64,000 bases of DNA from JAWXBA01 sp048499805 (GTDB taxonomy: Bacteria > Gemmatimonadota > Gemmatimonadetes > Gemmatimonadales > GWC2-71-9), in the NCBI GenBank assembly GCA_048499805.1, contig JASNZF010000005.1, forward strand, positions 248,001-312,000, given 5' to 3'. A model generated the notes under the pieces. It saw only the letters and a program-made list of their open reading frames with translations, was not told the DNA's origin and ran no database searches. This document shows positions 24,851 to 33,852 of this stretch, piece after piece (the first letter of the stretch is position 1; the number at the start of each line of letters is the position of its first letter). Both the position numbers and the translations under genes were made by a program.

Positions 24851-26194
24851 CTAGTCCGTCAAGCCGTAGAGCTTGATCTTGTTGATCAGGGTGGCGCGCG
24901 AAATCCCCAGCTCCTTCGAGGCCCGGGTCCGGTTGCCCGCATGGTAGCGGAGCGCCCGCTCGATCTGCTGGTGCTCCATCTCCTCGAGGGTCATCGGGGT
25001 GTGCCGCCGGTCGCCGGGACCGGGGCGCGCCCGCAGCTCGCCGGGCAGGTGCTCGACCTGGAGCATCGGCTGGCCCCGCGCCAGGAGCAGGGCGCGGTCC
25101 AGCACCTGGCGCAGCTCGCGGATGTTGCCGGGCCAGGGGTAGGCCTGGAGGCGCTCGTGCACGTCGGCATGGATGGTGGTCGCCCCTCCGGGCACCTCGC
25201 GCAGCAGTTCCTCATGGAGTCGGAGGGCCAGGGCCTCGCGATCCTCGGCCGAGCGTTCGCGCAGCGGCGGCAGGGTGAGGGTGACCCCGCTGAGCCGGAA
25301 GTAGAGGTCCTCGCGCAACCGCTCGGCCTCGACCTCCTGGGGCAGGTTGCGATCGGTGGCGACGATCATCCGGGTGTCGGCCTGCAGGTCGCGGGTGCCA
25401 CCGACGCGGCGGAAGATCCGACCCTCCAGGTAGCGCAGCAGCTTGGGCTGCAGTTCCGGGGGCAGGTCGGCGACGTCCTGCAGGTAGAGGCTGCCCCCCT
25501 CGCCGAGCTCGAGCAGGCCCTGCCGGCGCTCGGTGGCGCCGGGGAAGGCACCCTTCTCGTGACCGAAGAGGAGCGAATCGAGCTGGACCGGGCTCATCCC
25601 GGCGCAGCGGGCCTGGAAGAACGGTTGCGCGGCCCGGGGACTCAGGTCGTGGAGCAGCCTCGCGACATACCCCTTCCCCACCCCCTGCTCCCCCTGGAGC
25701 AGGACGGTGGTCCGGTCAGTCTGGGCCAGCACCTCGACCTGCCGGGCGATCTCCCGCATCGGGGCCTGGCTGCCGAGCCACGCCGTGCCGTGGCGGGCCA
25801 TCCCCATGCGCATCAGGGTCTCCGACGCCCGGCGGGTCCGGATTCGTTCGGCGGCGCGACTCGCCGCGGCGGCGAGGGTCGGCAGGCTGGCCGATTCCTC
25901 CACCGTCAGCTCCGCACCGGCCTCCAGGCCGGCTCGGGCAGCCGCCTCGCCGCCCGGCACCAGGAGCACCACGCCCGCCAGGCGGTCCCGGTAGGCGGCG
26001 ACCTCGGGATACCCCGTGCCGCCGGCCAGCGCATGATGCAGGATCACGACACCGGGCCGGAGGCGCTCGGCGGTCAGGCGCCCCGCATCGCCGTTCAGCT
26101 CGCGGGTCACATCATAGCCCAATTGCTCCAAGTGGCTGCCGGCGGTGCGCAGGGTCTCGGCGTCGCCGTGGATCAGCAGGATCGAGTCGGTCAT
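24851..26194 (-). CDS. Sigma-54 activator-like regulator with degenerate motifs
   Basis: 447 residues in NtrC-like order: receiver-like domain (about 1-115), AAA+ domain (about 138-375) and a Fis-type helix-turn-helix (RTRASKELGISRATLINKIK, 422-441). Key residues depart from the family. The receiver phosphate-accepting Asp is replaced (ILHHALAGG, His53/54). The sigma-54 contact loop reads GAFPGA at 215-220 instead of GAFTGA. Walker B reads LYLQDV (236-241) where LFLDEI is usual. Walker A GEQGVGKG (168-175), the arginine region RLREDLYFRL and WPGNIREL (354-361) are kept. I infer that it either works without classical sigma-54 remodelling or is not phosphorylation-controlled. It is in the tamA-tamB operon. 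Confidence 0.85.
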   Translation of the reverse strand: MTDSILLIHGDAETLRTAGSHLEQLGYDVTRELNGDAGRLTAERLRPGVVILHHALAGGTGYPEVAAYRDRLAGVVLLVPGGEAAARAGLEAGAELTVEESASLPTLAAAASRAAERIRTRRASETLMRMGMARHGTAWLGSQAPMREIARQVEVLAQTDRTTVLLQGEQGVGKGYVARLLHDLSPRAAQPFFQARCAGMSPVQLDSLLFGHEKGAFPGATERRQGLLELGEGGSLYLQDVADLPPELQPKLLRYLEGRIFRRVGGTRDLQADTRMIVATDRNLPQEVEAERLREDLYFRLSGVTLTLPPLRERSAEDREALALRLHEELLREVPGGATTIHADVHERLQAYPWPGNIRELRQVLDRALLLARGQPMLQVEHLPGELRARPGPGDRRHTPMTLEEMEHQQIERALRYHAGNRTRASKELGISRATLINKIKLYGLTD

Positions 26195-26210
26195 GCCAGT
26201 GGCCTCCGGT

Positions 26211-26227
26211 CCCGCCCGCCGGGCGGG
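26211..26227 (-). terminator. Possible short hairpin upstream of the regulator gene
   Basis: CCCGCCC-GCC-GGGCGGG, 7 bp stem in the 57 bp gap between the lipid-kinase stop and the regulator start. No T-tract; it may only attenuate transcription. Confidence 0.3.
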
Positions 26228-26251
26228 GGAATGAAGTACGTGCCGTGCATC

Positions 26252-27154
26252 TCAGCGCTTGCCCAGCATGATGCGAATCGCCCCCGGGACGACCCGGGCG
26301 GTGAACGGGGTCTCGCCACAGCCATCGCCGTCCAGTTGCACCGGCATCGGCTCGACTGGCTCGACCCGGATTTCCTTCCCGCGCGCAAACCCCAGGAGGT
26401 CGGGCCGGGCCCGGGTTTCGGCCCGGGGCCGGATCGCCTCCCGCAGGACCCGGACCCCCTCCCAGATGGAGTTGGCGCGGGCCACGGTCACGTCCAGCAG
26501 CCCGTCCTCGGGGGAGGTGTCGCTCCGCAGCCGGAAGAAGGGCGGGATGACCTCGCCACAGTTGGAGACCAGCACCACCGCGGCCTCGGCGGCGAACGGC
26601 TCGCCGTCCACGGTGATGACGCACTCCACGCTGCGGATCTCCGGCAGCACCCGCACGAGGGTGCCCCAGTAGGCGCCGATGCCCCAGCGCCGCTTCCGGG
26701 CCGCCTCGGTCTCGGTCATGATCCGGGCGTCCATCCCCGCCCCCGCCGCGACCGCAAAGTAGAGGAGGCCATCGGGGCGCTCGACCTGCCCGAGGTCGAG
26801 CCGGCGCGAGTACCCCTCCGCGATGATCTCGGCGGCGCGCGCGGGCGACTTGGGCAACCGCAGGTTGCCGGCGAGGATGTTGCCGGTGCCCCCCGGGATG
26901 AGTGCCAACGCGACCTCGCTCCCCACCAGCGCAGAGGCGGCCTGCATGGTGGTTCCATCGCCGCCGAAGACCGCGACCACGTCCACTCCCTGGTCGATCC
27001 CATACTCGGCCAGCCGGCGGGCATCGCCCGACCCGCCGGTCGCCATCACCTCGGTGTGCCAGCCCCGGCGGCGCAATACCGCCTCGGCGGTCTGGATCGC
27101 CGCCGGGGTGGTCCGCGCCGCGGCCGGATTCATGATCAGCAGGGCCCGCGCCAT
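26252..27154 (-). CDS. Diacylglycerol-kinase-family lipid kinase
   Basis: A 300-residue DAGK/YegS/BmrU-type kinase. The N-terminal nucleotide-binding part has ARALLIMNPAAARTT, the glycine motif VAVFGGDGTTMQAAS and ALIPGGTGNILAGNLRLP. The C-terminal beta-sandwich ends PMPVQLDGDGCGETPFTA. The substrate is probably diacylglycerol, sphingoid or undecaprenol-like lipid. The ATG at 27154 sits 1 bp after the tamB stop, so it is part of the envelope operon, consistent with lipid homeostasis. Confidence 0.88.
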   Translation of the reverse strand: MARALLIMNPAAARTTPAAIQTAEAVLRRRGWHTEVMATGGSGDARRLAEYGIDQGVDVVAVFGGDGTTMQAASALVGSEVALALIPGGTGNILAGNLRLPKSPARAAEIIAEGYSRRLDLGQVERPDGLLYFAVAAGAGMDARIMTETEAARKRRWGIGAYWGTLVRVLPEIRSVECVITVDGEPFAAEAAVVLVSNCGEVIPPFFRLRSDTSPEDGLLDVTVARANSIWEGVRVLREAIRPRAETRARPDLLGFARGKEIRVEPVEPMPVQLDGDGCGETPFTARVVPGAIRIMLGKR

Positions 27155-27155
27155 G

Positions 27156-30100
27156 TCAGAATTCCCGTTCCCAGCGCAGGTCGGCGCCGAATTGATATCG
27201 CTGCAGTGCCAGGGCGGCGCTGGAGATGCCCGCCACGCTGCAGATCTGGCCCGGTTCGGCACTCACCTGCAGGCGCCATTCCCGGTTCAGGCGGTACTCG
27301 AGACTGGCCCCGAAGTTCCGTGCGGCAAACGCGAAATCACTGCAGAATCCGGCATTGAGGGTCACGAACCACTTGCGGCCCAGCGCCCGGCCGGCGACCA
27401 GCTGGGTGGGCCCCCCGGCAAAGGACTCCCGGCCGGCATCGAACGGCGCCCGGATCTCGATGATGTCGAGCGGCAGCCCGCCCTCGGAAATCAGCGCCCG
27501 GCTCAACTCGCTCGAGAGGTAGCCGGTGAGCACCCCCGAGAGGGCGGTCAGCCCCGACTGGATGCTGAATGCGTCGGCACTGTTCCCGGGTCCACCACCC
27601 AACCGGCCCAGCACCAGCAGGGCGATGATGTCGCGCTGCGGGAGCGCCGGCCGGATGTCGGTGGTCAGCTCCAGTTCCGGAACGAGGATCGTCCCGCCGA
27701 TGCGTGCCGTCACCGTCACGTCGTCGGATCCCACTTCCGCGCTCCGCAGCTGGTGGGTGGCGAGGATGTCCAGGTCGGCGTTGAGGTCCGGGGTCCCGAA
27801 GTAGCGCACCGTCCCGGACTGCACCACGAATTCGCGCACCACCGGCCCCACCTTGAGCGAGTAGGTGCCGCGAGGGGTGTTGAGGGTGCCGTCCATCCGG
27901 TAGCGCGCCCGCAGCTTGTTCACGATCACGTTCCCGACCAGCTGGACGTTCGCCTCGTTCGAGCGGAGCCAGAAGTCCTGGTCCACGGTGAAGTTGAGCG
28001 CGTCGATCCGGAGCGAGTCGAGGAACCGGCTCTGGAACGCCGCCCCCAGCCGCAACCGCCGGAGCTCGAGGGTGTCCACCAGGTCGGCCACCGCCGGGTC
28101 CCAGAGGTTCACCACCGACTTCGACACCAGGTCGGCGAAATAGAGCACCCCGCTGGTTGCCCGGCCTGACCCGGTGAGGACCGGCTGCCAGAGCGGGCCG
28201 TTGAGCTGCACGTTGCCCTGGACCCGAGCGGTCAGGAAGTCCCGGACATCGAGGATGAGGAAATCGGTGGCGGCCAGCTGCAACCGCAGCTCCGGGGTGC
28301 TCAGCCGCGGGAAGCCAATCGCACCGCGGATGGCGAGCGAGCCGGTCGAGGCCCGCTGGAACAACCCGCCGTTGAGGCTGGTGCTGCCGCTGATGGCGAC
28401 CCGGTCGAACCAGAGGGAGTCGCCGCTCAGCCGGACCGTCCCGGACACCGGCTCGTACCGCACCCCGAGGCTCGGTACCGCGAGCCCGGCATTCCGCACC
28501 TCGACCTGCCCGGACAGCTCGGGCCGGGCCCAGGTACCGCCGGCATGGACGTCGGCCACGAGGGTGCCGGTGACCCGGCGCAGGTTCGGGGTCAGCGCCT
28601 CGATCACGGCCAGGTCGAGGCTGTCGGCAAAGGCGCGGATCTCGATGGTGCCTGGCAGGAAGCGGTCGGCGGCCGCACCCTCGAAGGCCAGGTCGAGCGG
28701 CAGGCGGGCCTCGACCTCCAGGATCGGCTCACCGGTTCGCCAGAAGGTGACGTTGGACTGGAGCAGCCGGTTCTCGTAGTTGAGCACCGCGCGGGCCAGC
28801 GGGGCCCGGACCTCGCCAAAGACCGGGCCGCGCAGCGAGGCGCTGCCCCGCAACCGCGGCGCCCGGGCGGTGCCGTTGACCCGCAGGTCGAGCGAGAGTT
28901 CCCCGGCCACCCCGGTGGTGTCCTGCTGGAGCAGGCCGTAGATGTCCTGCAAGCCGAGGCCGTGGAGCTGCACCTCGAGGTTGCCCTCCGATCGCGCCGG
29001 CAGGTCGCCCGTCAGCTGGAGGATCCCCGACCCGTCGGCGGCCTCCACCGTGAGGGAGCCGATCCGGACCAGGGAGTCCCCGAAGGTGACGGTGGCCGGC
29101 TCGCGAAGTGTCCAGGTGTTGCGACCCAGGTCGAGGAAGACGGTGTCCACCTCCACTTGTCGTGTTTCGCCACCGATCCACCGGCCGGCCGCGGTCAGTC
29201 CCGCGGTGGTGCCCCCCCGGAGCCCACCTGACCAGGCCAGCGAGTCCAGGGGGCCCCGCACCGAGGCGCGGATCGCATGGAAGCGCACCTCACCGCGGCG
29301 GATCGAGTCGGCCACCATCCGGGCGTCCACCCGAGGCGCCGGTCCCGTCTGCCACGCCAGCGCCCCGGAACTCTTGGGCAGCAGCCAGCCATCGAGCCCG
29401 ATCGAATCGGCCTCGGCGGTGAGGTCGCCCTGGAGGCGGTCGAGCGCACCGGAGAGCTCCCCTCCCACCCACAGCCGACCCGACAGCGGCCGCTGCAGGA
29501 GCGTGTCGCTGGTCCAGCTCGTCGCCATCCGGACCAGGGAATCGAGGCTCGACAGGTCGTCGGACTCGAGCCAGAACCGGACCGTTCCCGAGTCTGGCGC
29601 CTGCCAGCCCAGGGTCCCGTTGGCGCGCGAGCTGCCGCCCGGCCAGCTGACCTGGGCGCTGTCGATCGTGAGCACGCCCGTTTGGACCCGCAGGTGGGCC
29701 TGGGCCGAGTCGATCGGCAGTTCCCGGAGCATGCCCCGGCCCAGGCTGACCACGAGGTCCCCCCGGGGCACTCCGGTGGTGTCCACTTGGCCGTCGACCA
29801 GGAGCGACCCCTGCAGGAGCGAGCCCGGCGCCGCGGGATTCAGTGCGTTCAGGTTGAGGGAGTCAAAGACCAGCAGCAGCCCCTCCACCGCCGGCACCTC
29901 GCCGTCCAGCCGAACCAGCCCGCGCGCCTCCAGGCGGCCCAGCACACCCCTGAGGTTCGCGTCGAGCACCAGCGAATCGGTGGGGCCCGCCACCCAGACG
30001 CGGCCCGCCAGGGGCTGCTGCCCCTCGAGCTGGGGGAAGGTCGCGACCAGGCCATCCGGTGAGAGCGGCGAGAACATCAGGTCCGCCGCGACCCTGGTGA

Positions 30101-31607
30101 CCGGGGTGCGGGTGTCGAGATGGAAGCTGCCCTCCGCCAGGCTCGGGGCGCGGTCGCCATCCCGGTGTTCCATGAGCCCGGTGAAGGTGGCATCGGTCCA
30201 GGCGCCATCCAGCGTGCCGCTGAGCGCCAGTCGCCCCTCGAGCAGGACGGCTGGCGCGACGTTGCGGACCGTGCCAAGGTCGAGGTCGGCGGCGGCCAGC
30301 TCCGTCTCGCGGAAGGTGAACCCGTCGGCGCCGCCGGTGGAGACCTGCCCTGCCATCACGATCCGGCTCAACGGGGTGCCCGCCACGGCGGCATCGCGGA
30401 AGAGCCAGTCGAGGCTCACCTGCATGTCGTCGAAGTAGCCGTCCGCCTCGAGCGATCCCGACAGCCAGCCCTGCAGGGGGAGGGTGTCCAGGTACGGGCG
30501 CACCACGTCGAGGTTCACATCCTGGAGCTGGAGGGCCAGGTCCTCGAACCCGAGGCCGCGCCGCACATGGCTCAGTGCCACGAGGTCCCCGTCGACCTGG
30601 CTGGTCGCGTCCCCGACCGAGAGTTCCCGGAGTTCGGTCCGCAGCACCGTGCCGCTCGTGGCCGAGAGGCGGGCGCGGGCCCGGCCGCGGTAGTCGGGAA
30701 AGTCGGGGCTGATGAAGCGCAGGTCGGCCAGGGCGAGCCGCGGCGCGACGAACTCCGCGTTGAACAGGAGGGTGTCGAGTGGCCAGTCGATCCGGCCGCG
30801 GCCGGTCGCGGTGGTGCCGGGGAGTTCCAGCCGTGCCAGCGCAAAGAGGAGGCTGTCCCCCGCGGTCTCGATGGTGCCGCTCAGGGCGCGGATGTCCAGC
30901 GCCGGGTCGCTGATCCGGCCCGCGAGGGTGTTGATGACGGCCCGGATCGGGTCCCCGGCGGGGGTGCTGATCCGCAGCTGCGGCACATGCGCCGAAAGCC
31001 CGGTGATGGTCCGGATCGCGGTCAGTCCCTCGGGCCCCTCCACGATCTGGCGGCCGGGGATCGCCCGGTTCGCGGCCAGCGCGGAATCGCGGGTCCGGGC
31101 GCTGGTCAGCTGGCCCGGATAGTTCCATGGCATCGACACCTGCACGAAGCCATTGTTCACCCGCAACTGGCGCAGTTCCAGCCAGATCGGGGATCCCCCG
31201 GCCGGCCCTTCCCCGCTCTTGAGGATCTCATCGAGATTGAGGCGCCCCTCCCGGTGCTGGATCAACTCCACCCGCGGCCGGTCGAGGTCGACCCGGTCCA
31301 GCACCACGCGCCCCTGCAGGAGGGAGCGGATCCGGAAGCCGATCTCCGCCTCGGGCACGGCGATCAGGAGCGCACCGGAGGTGTCGCGCACCTCGAGGTC
31401 GGTGATCGCGATCCGGGTCAGGAAGTTGCCGGACAGCCCGCCGATGGTGAGCGAGCCCCGGATCACCCGGTTGGACTCCTCGCTCACCACCCGGGCGAGG
31501 AGCGACCGACCGGGCCCGCTCCAGATCAGCGCCGACACCGCCCCGAGCACCGACGCCACCGCGCCGACGACGAGGAGCCCGAGGAGGTAGAGGGCGCGCC
31601 GGGGCAT
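27156..31607 (-). CDS. tamB: TamB-family translocation/assembly module protein
   Basis: 1483 residues. One N-terminal membrane anchor (LYLLGLLVVGAVASVLGAVS) is followed by a very long repetitive beta-rich (AsmA/TamB groove) region of LDLxxLxxxG-type strands. The C-terminal TamB/DUF490 domain includes VVREFVVQSGTVRYFGTPDL, LDILATHQLRSAEV, LVLGRLGGGPGNSADAF and SQLSRALISEGGLPLDIIEI-like segments, and the protein ends in Phe. TamB spans the periplasm and, with TamA, serves outer-membrane protein assembly or phospholipid transport. Its ATG overlaps the tamA stop at 31607. This long protein occupies 4.45 kb without interruption. Confidence 0.93.
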   Translation of the reverse strand: MPRRALYLLGLLVVGAVASVLGAVSALIWSGPGRSLLARVVSEESNRVIRGSLTIGGLSGNFLTRIAITDLEVRDTSGALLIAVPEAEIGFRIRSLLQGRVVLDRVDLDRPRVELIQHREGRLNLDEILKSGEGPAGGSPIWLELRQLRVNNGFVQVSMPWNYPGQLTSARTRDSALAANRAIPGRQIVEGPEGLTAIRTITGLSAHVPQLRISTPAGDPIRAVINTLAGRISDPALDIRALSGTIETAGDSLLFALARLELPGTTATGRGRIDWPLDTLLFNAEFVAPRLALADLRFISPDFPDYRGRARARLSATSGTVLRTELRELSVGDATSQVDGDLVALSHVRRGLGFEDLALQLQDVNLDVVRPYLDTLPLQGWLSGSLEADGYFDDMQVSLDWLFRDAAVAGTPLSRIVMAGQVSTGGADGFTFRETELAAADLDLGTVRNVAPAVLLEGRLALSGTLDGAWTDATFTGLMEHRDGDRAPSLAEGSFHLDTRTPVTRVAADLMFSPLSPDGLVATFPQLEGQQPLAGRVWVAGPTDSLVLDANLRGVLGRLEARGLVRLDGEVPAVEGLLLVFDSLNLNALNPAAPGSLLQGSLLVDGQVDTTGVPRGDLVVSLGRGMLRELPIDSAQAHLRVQTGVLTIDSAQVSWPGGSSRANGTLGWQAPDSGTVRFWLESDDLSSLDSLVRMATSWTSDTLLQRPLSGRLWVGGELSGALDRLQGDLTAEADSIGLDGWLLPKSSGALAWQTGPAPRVDARMVADSIRRGEVRFHAIRASVRGPLDSLAWSGGLRGGTTAGLTAAGRWIGGETRQVEVDTVFLDLGRNTWTLREPATVTFGDSLVRIGSLTVEAADGSGILQLTGDLPARSEGNLEVQLHGLGLQDIYGLLQQDTTGVAGELSLDLRVNGTARAPRLRGSASLRGPVFGEVRAPLARAVLNYENRLLQSNVTFWRTGEPILEVEARLPLDLAFEGAAADRFLPGTIEIRAFADSLDLAVIEALTPNLRRVTGTLVADVHAGGTWARPELSGQVEVRNAGLAVPSLGVRYEPVSGTVRLSGDSLWFDRVAISGSTSLNGGLFQRASTGSLAIRGAIGFPRLSTPELRLQLAATDFLILDVRDFLTARVQGNVQLNGPLWQPVLTGSGRATSGVLYFADLVSKSVVNLWDPAVADLVDTLELRRLRLGAAFQSRFLDSLRIDALNFTVDQDFWLRSNEANVQLVGNVIVNKLRARYRMDGTLNTPRGTYSLKVGPVVREFVVQSGTVRYFGTPDLNADLDILATHQLRSAEVGSDDVTVTARIGGTILVPELELTTDIRPALPQRDIIALLVLGRLGGGPGNSADAFSIQSGLTALSGVLTGYLSSELSRALISEGGLPLDIIEIRAPFDAGRESFAGGPTQLVAGRALGRKWFVTLNAGFCSDFAFAARNFGASLEYRLNREWRLQVSAEPGQICSVAGISSAALALQRYQFGADLRWEREF

Positions 31608-33778
31608 CAGAACGGGTAGCCGACGCTGAAGTGCCAGGTCAGGCGGCCGCGGCCGCGGTCGCTGCGGCGATAGTCGGACTGGTGAATCTCCAGGCCGCCA
31701 TCGGCGCGGGTGCGAAAGAGGGTTCCCCGCTCCAGCTCGTAGGGGTTGTAGGCGACATCGAGCCGCGCGGGACCGAGCGGAGTGGTGGCCCGGATCCCCA
31801 CCCCCGGCGTCACCCGGACCGCGGCCGAGAGGGCGGCGGCGCCGCCCCGCTGCCAGAGCGATCCGCCGTCCACAAAGGCGGCGAAGCGGAACTGGCGGGG
31901 CAGCACCGGCGAGGGGAAGCGCAGCTCGGCGTTGGCGATGACCAGGGTGTTGCCGCCGGTCGGGACGACCCGGACCTCGTCATCGGGAATCACCCCGTCC
32001 ACGATCGCATCGGCCGCCACGACGTAGACCACCGGCCCGAGCTCGTTGCGCGCAAAGCCGCGGACGTCGTCCGAGCCGCCGGCATAGAAGCGCTGCTCGG
32101 GGGGCAGGAAGCTGCCCGCCTCCGCGGCGAGGGACACCCGGGGCGAGAGCACCAGCCCCGCCCGCACCCTGGTGGCCAGGACCGCCCCCCCGCCCAGGGA
32201 CCGGTACGAGGCGCCCTCCACGATGAAGCGGGTGAACTCCGTGAGGGACGACGACCCCAGGAGGCGGGAACTGAGCGTCACCTCGGCGCTGGCCAGGTTG
32301 CCGCGGGTCGGGTCGAGCAGGTTGTTGACGCGCTGCCGGGTGGCACTAACGGCGATGGTGCCGAGGAGTCGCTTCTCGCGCAGGCGGCTGATGTCCTCCA
32401 GGGTGCAGGCGTTGAAGTAGGCGCAGAACGAGGCATCGTTGGCCTCGGTGCCGCCGTACGCCAGCCGGTAGGTCAGGTTGTAGACCATCGAACGGGAGGT
32501 CTCGCGGGTCAGCGTCACGCTGCCGCCCAGTTCCTCGCGCAGGTAGGTCTTGAACTCCGAGCGGCGCTCCGCGAACACCGAGGCCGACAGCCGGTTGTCG
32601 GACGACAGGAAAGTGGGCTTCCGGAAGGTGGCGCCCAGGGTGTAGTTGGCCTTGCGGGAGCCGATCGAGTCGTCGGCGAGCTGGTTGCAGATCCAGCTCT
32701 CGTCGGCACCCCAGTCGAACGGCCGCCCCACGCCCACCTTCGAGACGTTCGCCTGCAGGTCGAGCGCTCGGCCATTGCCAAAGAAGTTGCGGGCCGTCCA
32801 CCCCGCCGAGCCGCGGAAGCAGTCGGAGGTACCGAAGCCGGCCGAGGCACGGGCCCGGTAGAAGCGCCCCTCGTTGACCTGGATGAGCAGGGGCACCACC
32901 GGATCGCCGACCCGGAACTGGGTGGTGTCGATGCCGACGTTGGCGAACCGGAAGAGGTCGGTCCGGTACAGGTTGCGCTGGCTGGCCACCAGGTCGCGGA
33001 ACCGGTAGGGCCGTCCGAGGTCGGTGGCGGCGAGCGAGGCCACGAAGGCGGTGTCGAGGGAGGTGGCTCCCACTACGCGGATACTGCCGATGATCGCCGC
33101 CGTCCCTGGCGCCACCCGCAGCGAGAGATCGGCCGCGCGCCGGGCCGAATCCACGGCGTTGCGATCGAGGTAGACGGTGGCGGTGGGGTAGCCGCGGTCG
33201 CGCAGTCGCTCGGCGATCGTGTCGGCCGTCGCGGTCAGGGCGATCCGGGAGTGCGGGTCGCCGATGCGAAGGGGCAGGTCCTCCGCGAAGGCGCGCCCGT
33301 CCGGCACCTCGTCGAGTCCGGAGATCTCGAGGCTGCGGACCCGGACCGGCTCGCCTTCCTCGATCCGGAAGGTGATGTAGACATCATCCTCGGTCCGGCG
33401 TACGAGGGTGTCGATCTGGGCCTCGAGGTAGCCGTGGATCCGGTAGAGCACGCGCAGGCGCAGGACGTCGGAAAGGAACTCCTGCTCGTCGAGACGGCGC
33501 TTCTCGCCCAGCCCGAGTCCGCGGATCACGGGGAAGGTGGCGAAGCCGCTCGACGTAGTCGTGGCGATCGAGGCGGCGAGCAGGAGGTCGTCGAGCGCGC
33601 GATTCCCCTCGAAGCGCAACTGGCGGACGACGAGTCCCTCCTGCGCCATGACCGGCGTGGCAGGAATGCCACACCAGCACAGCGCCAGCAGGCCGCCGAT
33701 CAGCGTGCCGCGCACCGAATACTTTTCAGACACCTGGCACCATGACCGGCCTCGGAGTCGCGGCATTGACCACATCAT
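31607..33778 (-). CDS. tamA: TamA/BamA-family outer-membrane assembly protein
   Basis: About 723 residues. A signal peptide (TLIGGLLALCWCGIPATPVMA) is followed by POTRA-like repeats (VVRQLRFEGNRALDDLLLAA; VRVRSLEISGLDEVPDGRAF; IIGSIRVVGATSLDTAFVA). The C-terminal Omp85 barrel carries RFYAGGSDDVRGFARNELGP, the conserved RGF-like motif, and ends VGYPF with terminal Phe. The pairing with TamB suggests TamA rather than BamA. The annotated ATG is 33778; ATG 33775 or 33766 or GTG 33733 are possible. The TAGATT at 33787-33782 places a leaderless start best at 33775. Confidence 0.9.
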   Translation of the reverse strand: MMWSMPRLRGRSWCQVSEKYSVRGTLIGGLLALCWCGIPATPVMAQEGLVVRQLRFEGNRALDDLLLAASIATTTSSGFATFPVIRGLGLGEKRRLDEQEFLSDVLRLRVLYRIHGYLEAQIDTLVRRTEDDVYITFRIEEGEPVRVRSLEISGLDEVPDGRAFAEDLPLRIGDPHSRIALTATADTIAERLRDRGYPTATVYLDRNAVDSARRAADLSLRVAPGTAAIIGSIRVVGATSLDTAFVASLAATDLGRPYRFRDLVASQRNLYRTDLFRFANVGIDTTQFRVGDPVVPLLIQVNEGRFYRARASAGFGTSDCFRGSAGWTARNFFGNGRALDLQANVSKVGVGRPFDWGADESWICNQLADDSIGSRKANYTLGATFRKPTFLSSDNRLSASVFAERRSEFKTYLREELGGSVTLTRETSRSMVYNLTYRLAYGGTEANDASFCAYFNACTLEDISRLREKRLLGTIAVSATRQRVNNLLDPTRGNLASAEVTLSSRLLGSSSLTEFTRFIVEGASYRSLGGGAVLATRVRAGLVLSPRVSLAAEAGSFLPPEQRFYAGGSDDVRGFARNELGPVVYVVAADAIVDGVIPDDEVRVVPTGGNTLVIANAELRFPSPVLPRQFRFAAFVDGGSLWQRGGAAALSAAVRVTPGVGIRATTPLGPARLDVAYNPYELERGTLFRTRADGGLEIHQSDYRRSDRGRGRLTWHFSVGYPF

Positions 33779-33794
33779 TTAAATCTAGTAGTGT
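33766..33794 (+). promoter_or_regulatory. Sigma-70-type promoter of dacB
   Basis: TTGACC, 17 bp spacer, TAGTGT. It lies in the only A+T-rich patch of the divergent tamA/dacB region, 58 bp before the dacB ATG; its -35 box is inside the first codons of tamA. Confidence 0.5.
33782..33787 (-). promoter_or_regulatory. -10 box for tamA operon
   Basis: TAGATT on the minus strand, 3 nt before the ATG at 33778 and 6 nt before the ATG at 33775. It overlaps the divergent dacB promoter. Confidence 0.45.
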
Positions 33795-33852
33795 GAAGAC
33801 GTTACGCCACTCCCAGCCACCCGGCGCCACCCGCCCGCCCCGGACCCCTGTC

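Noticed and set aside
24659..27358. A very long plus-strand open frame antisense to the regulator and lipid-kinase genes
   Set aside because: High G+C leaves few stops in antisense frames. The product is Arg/Gly/His-rich without motifs, while the minus strand has clear conserved proteins. The same applies to long antisense frames over 1238-3334, 11015-13879, 31631-33745 and 35237-36865.
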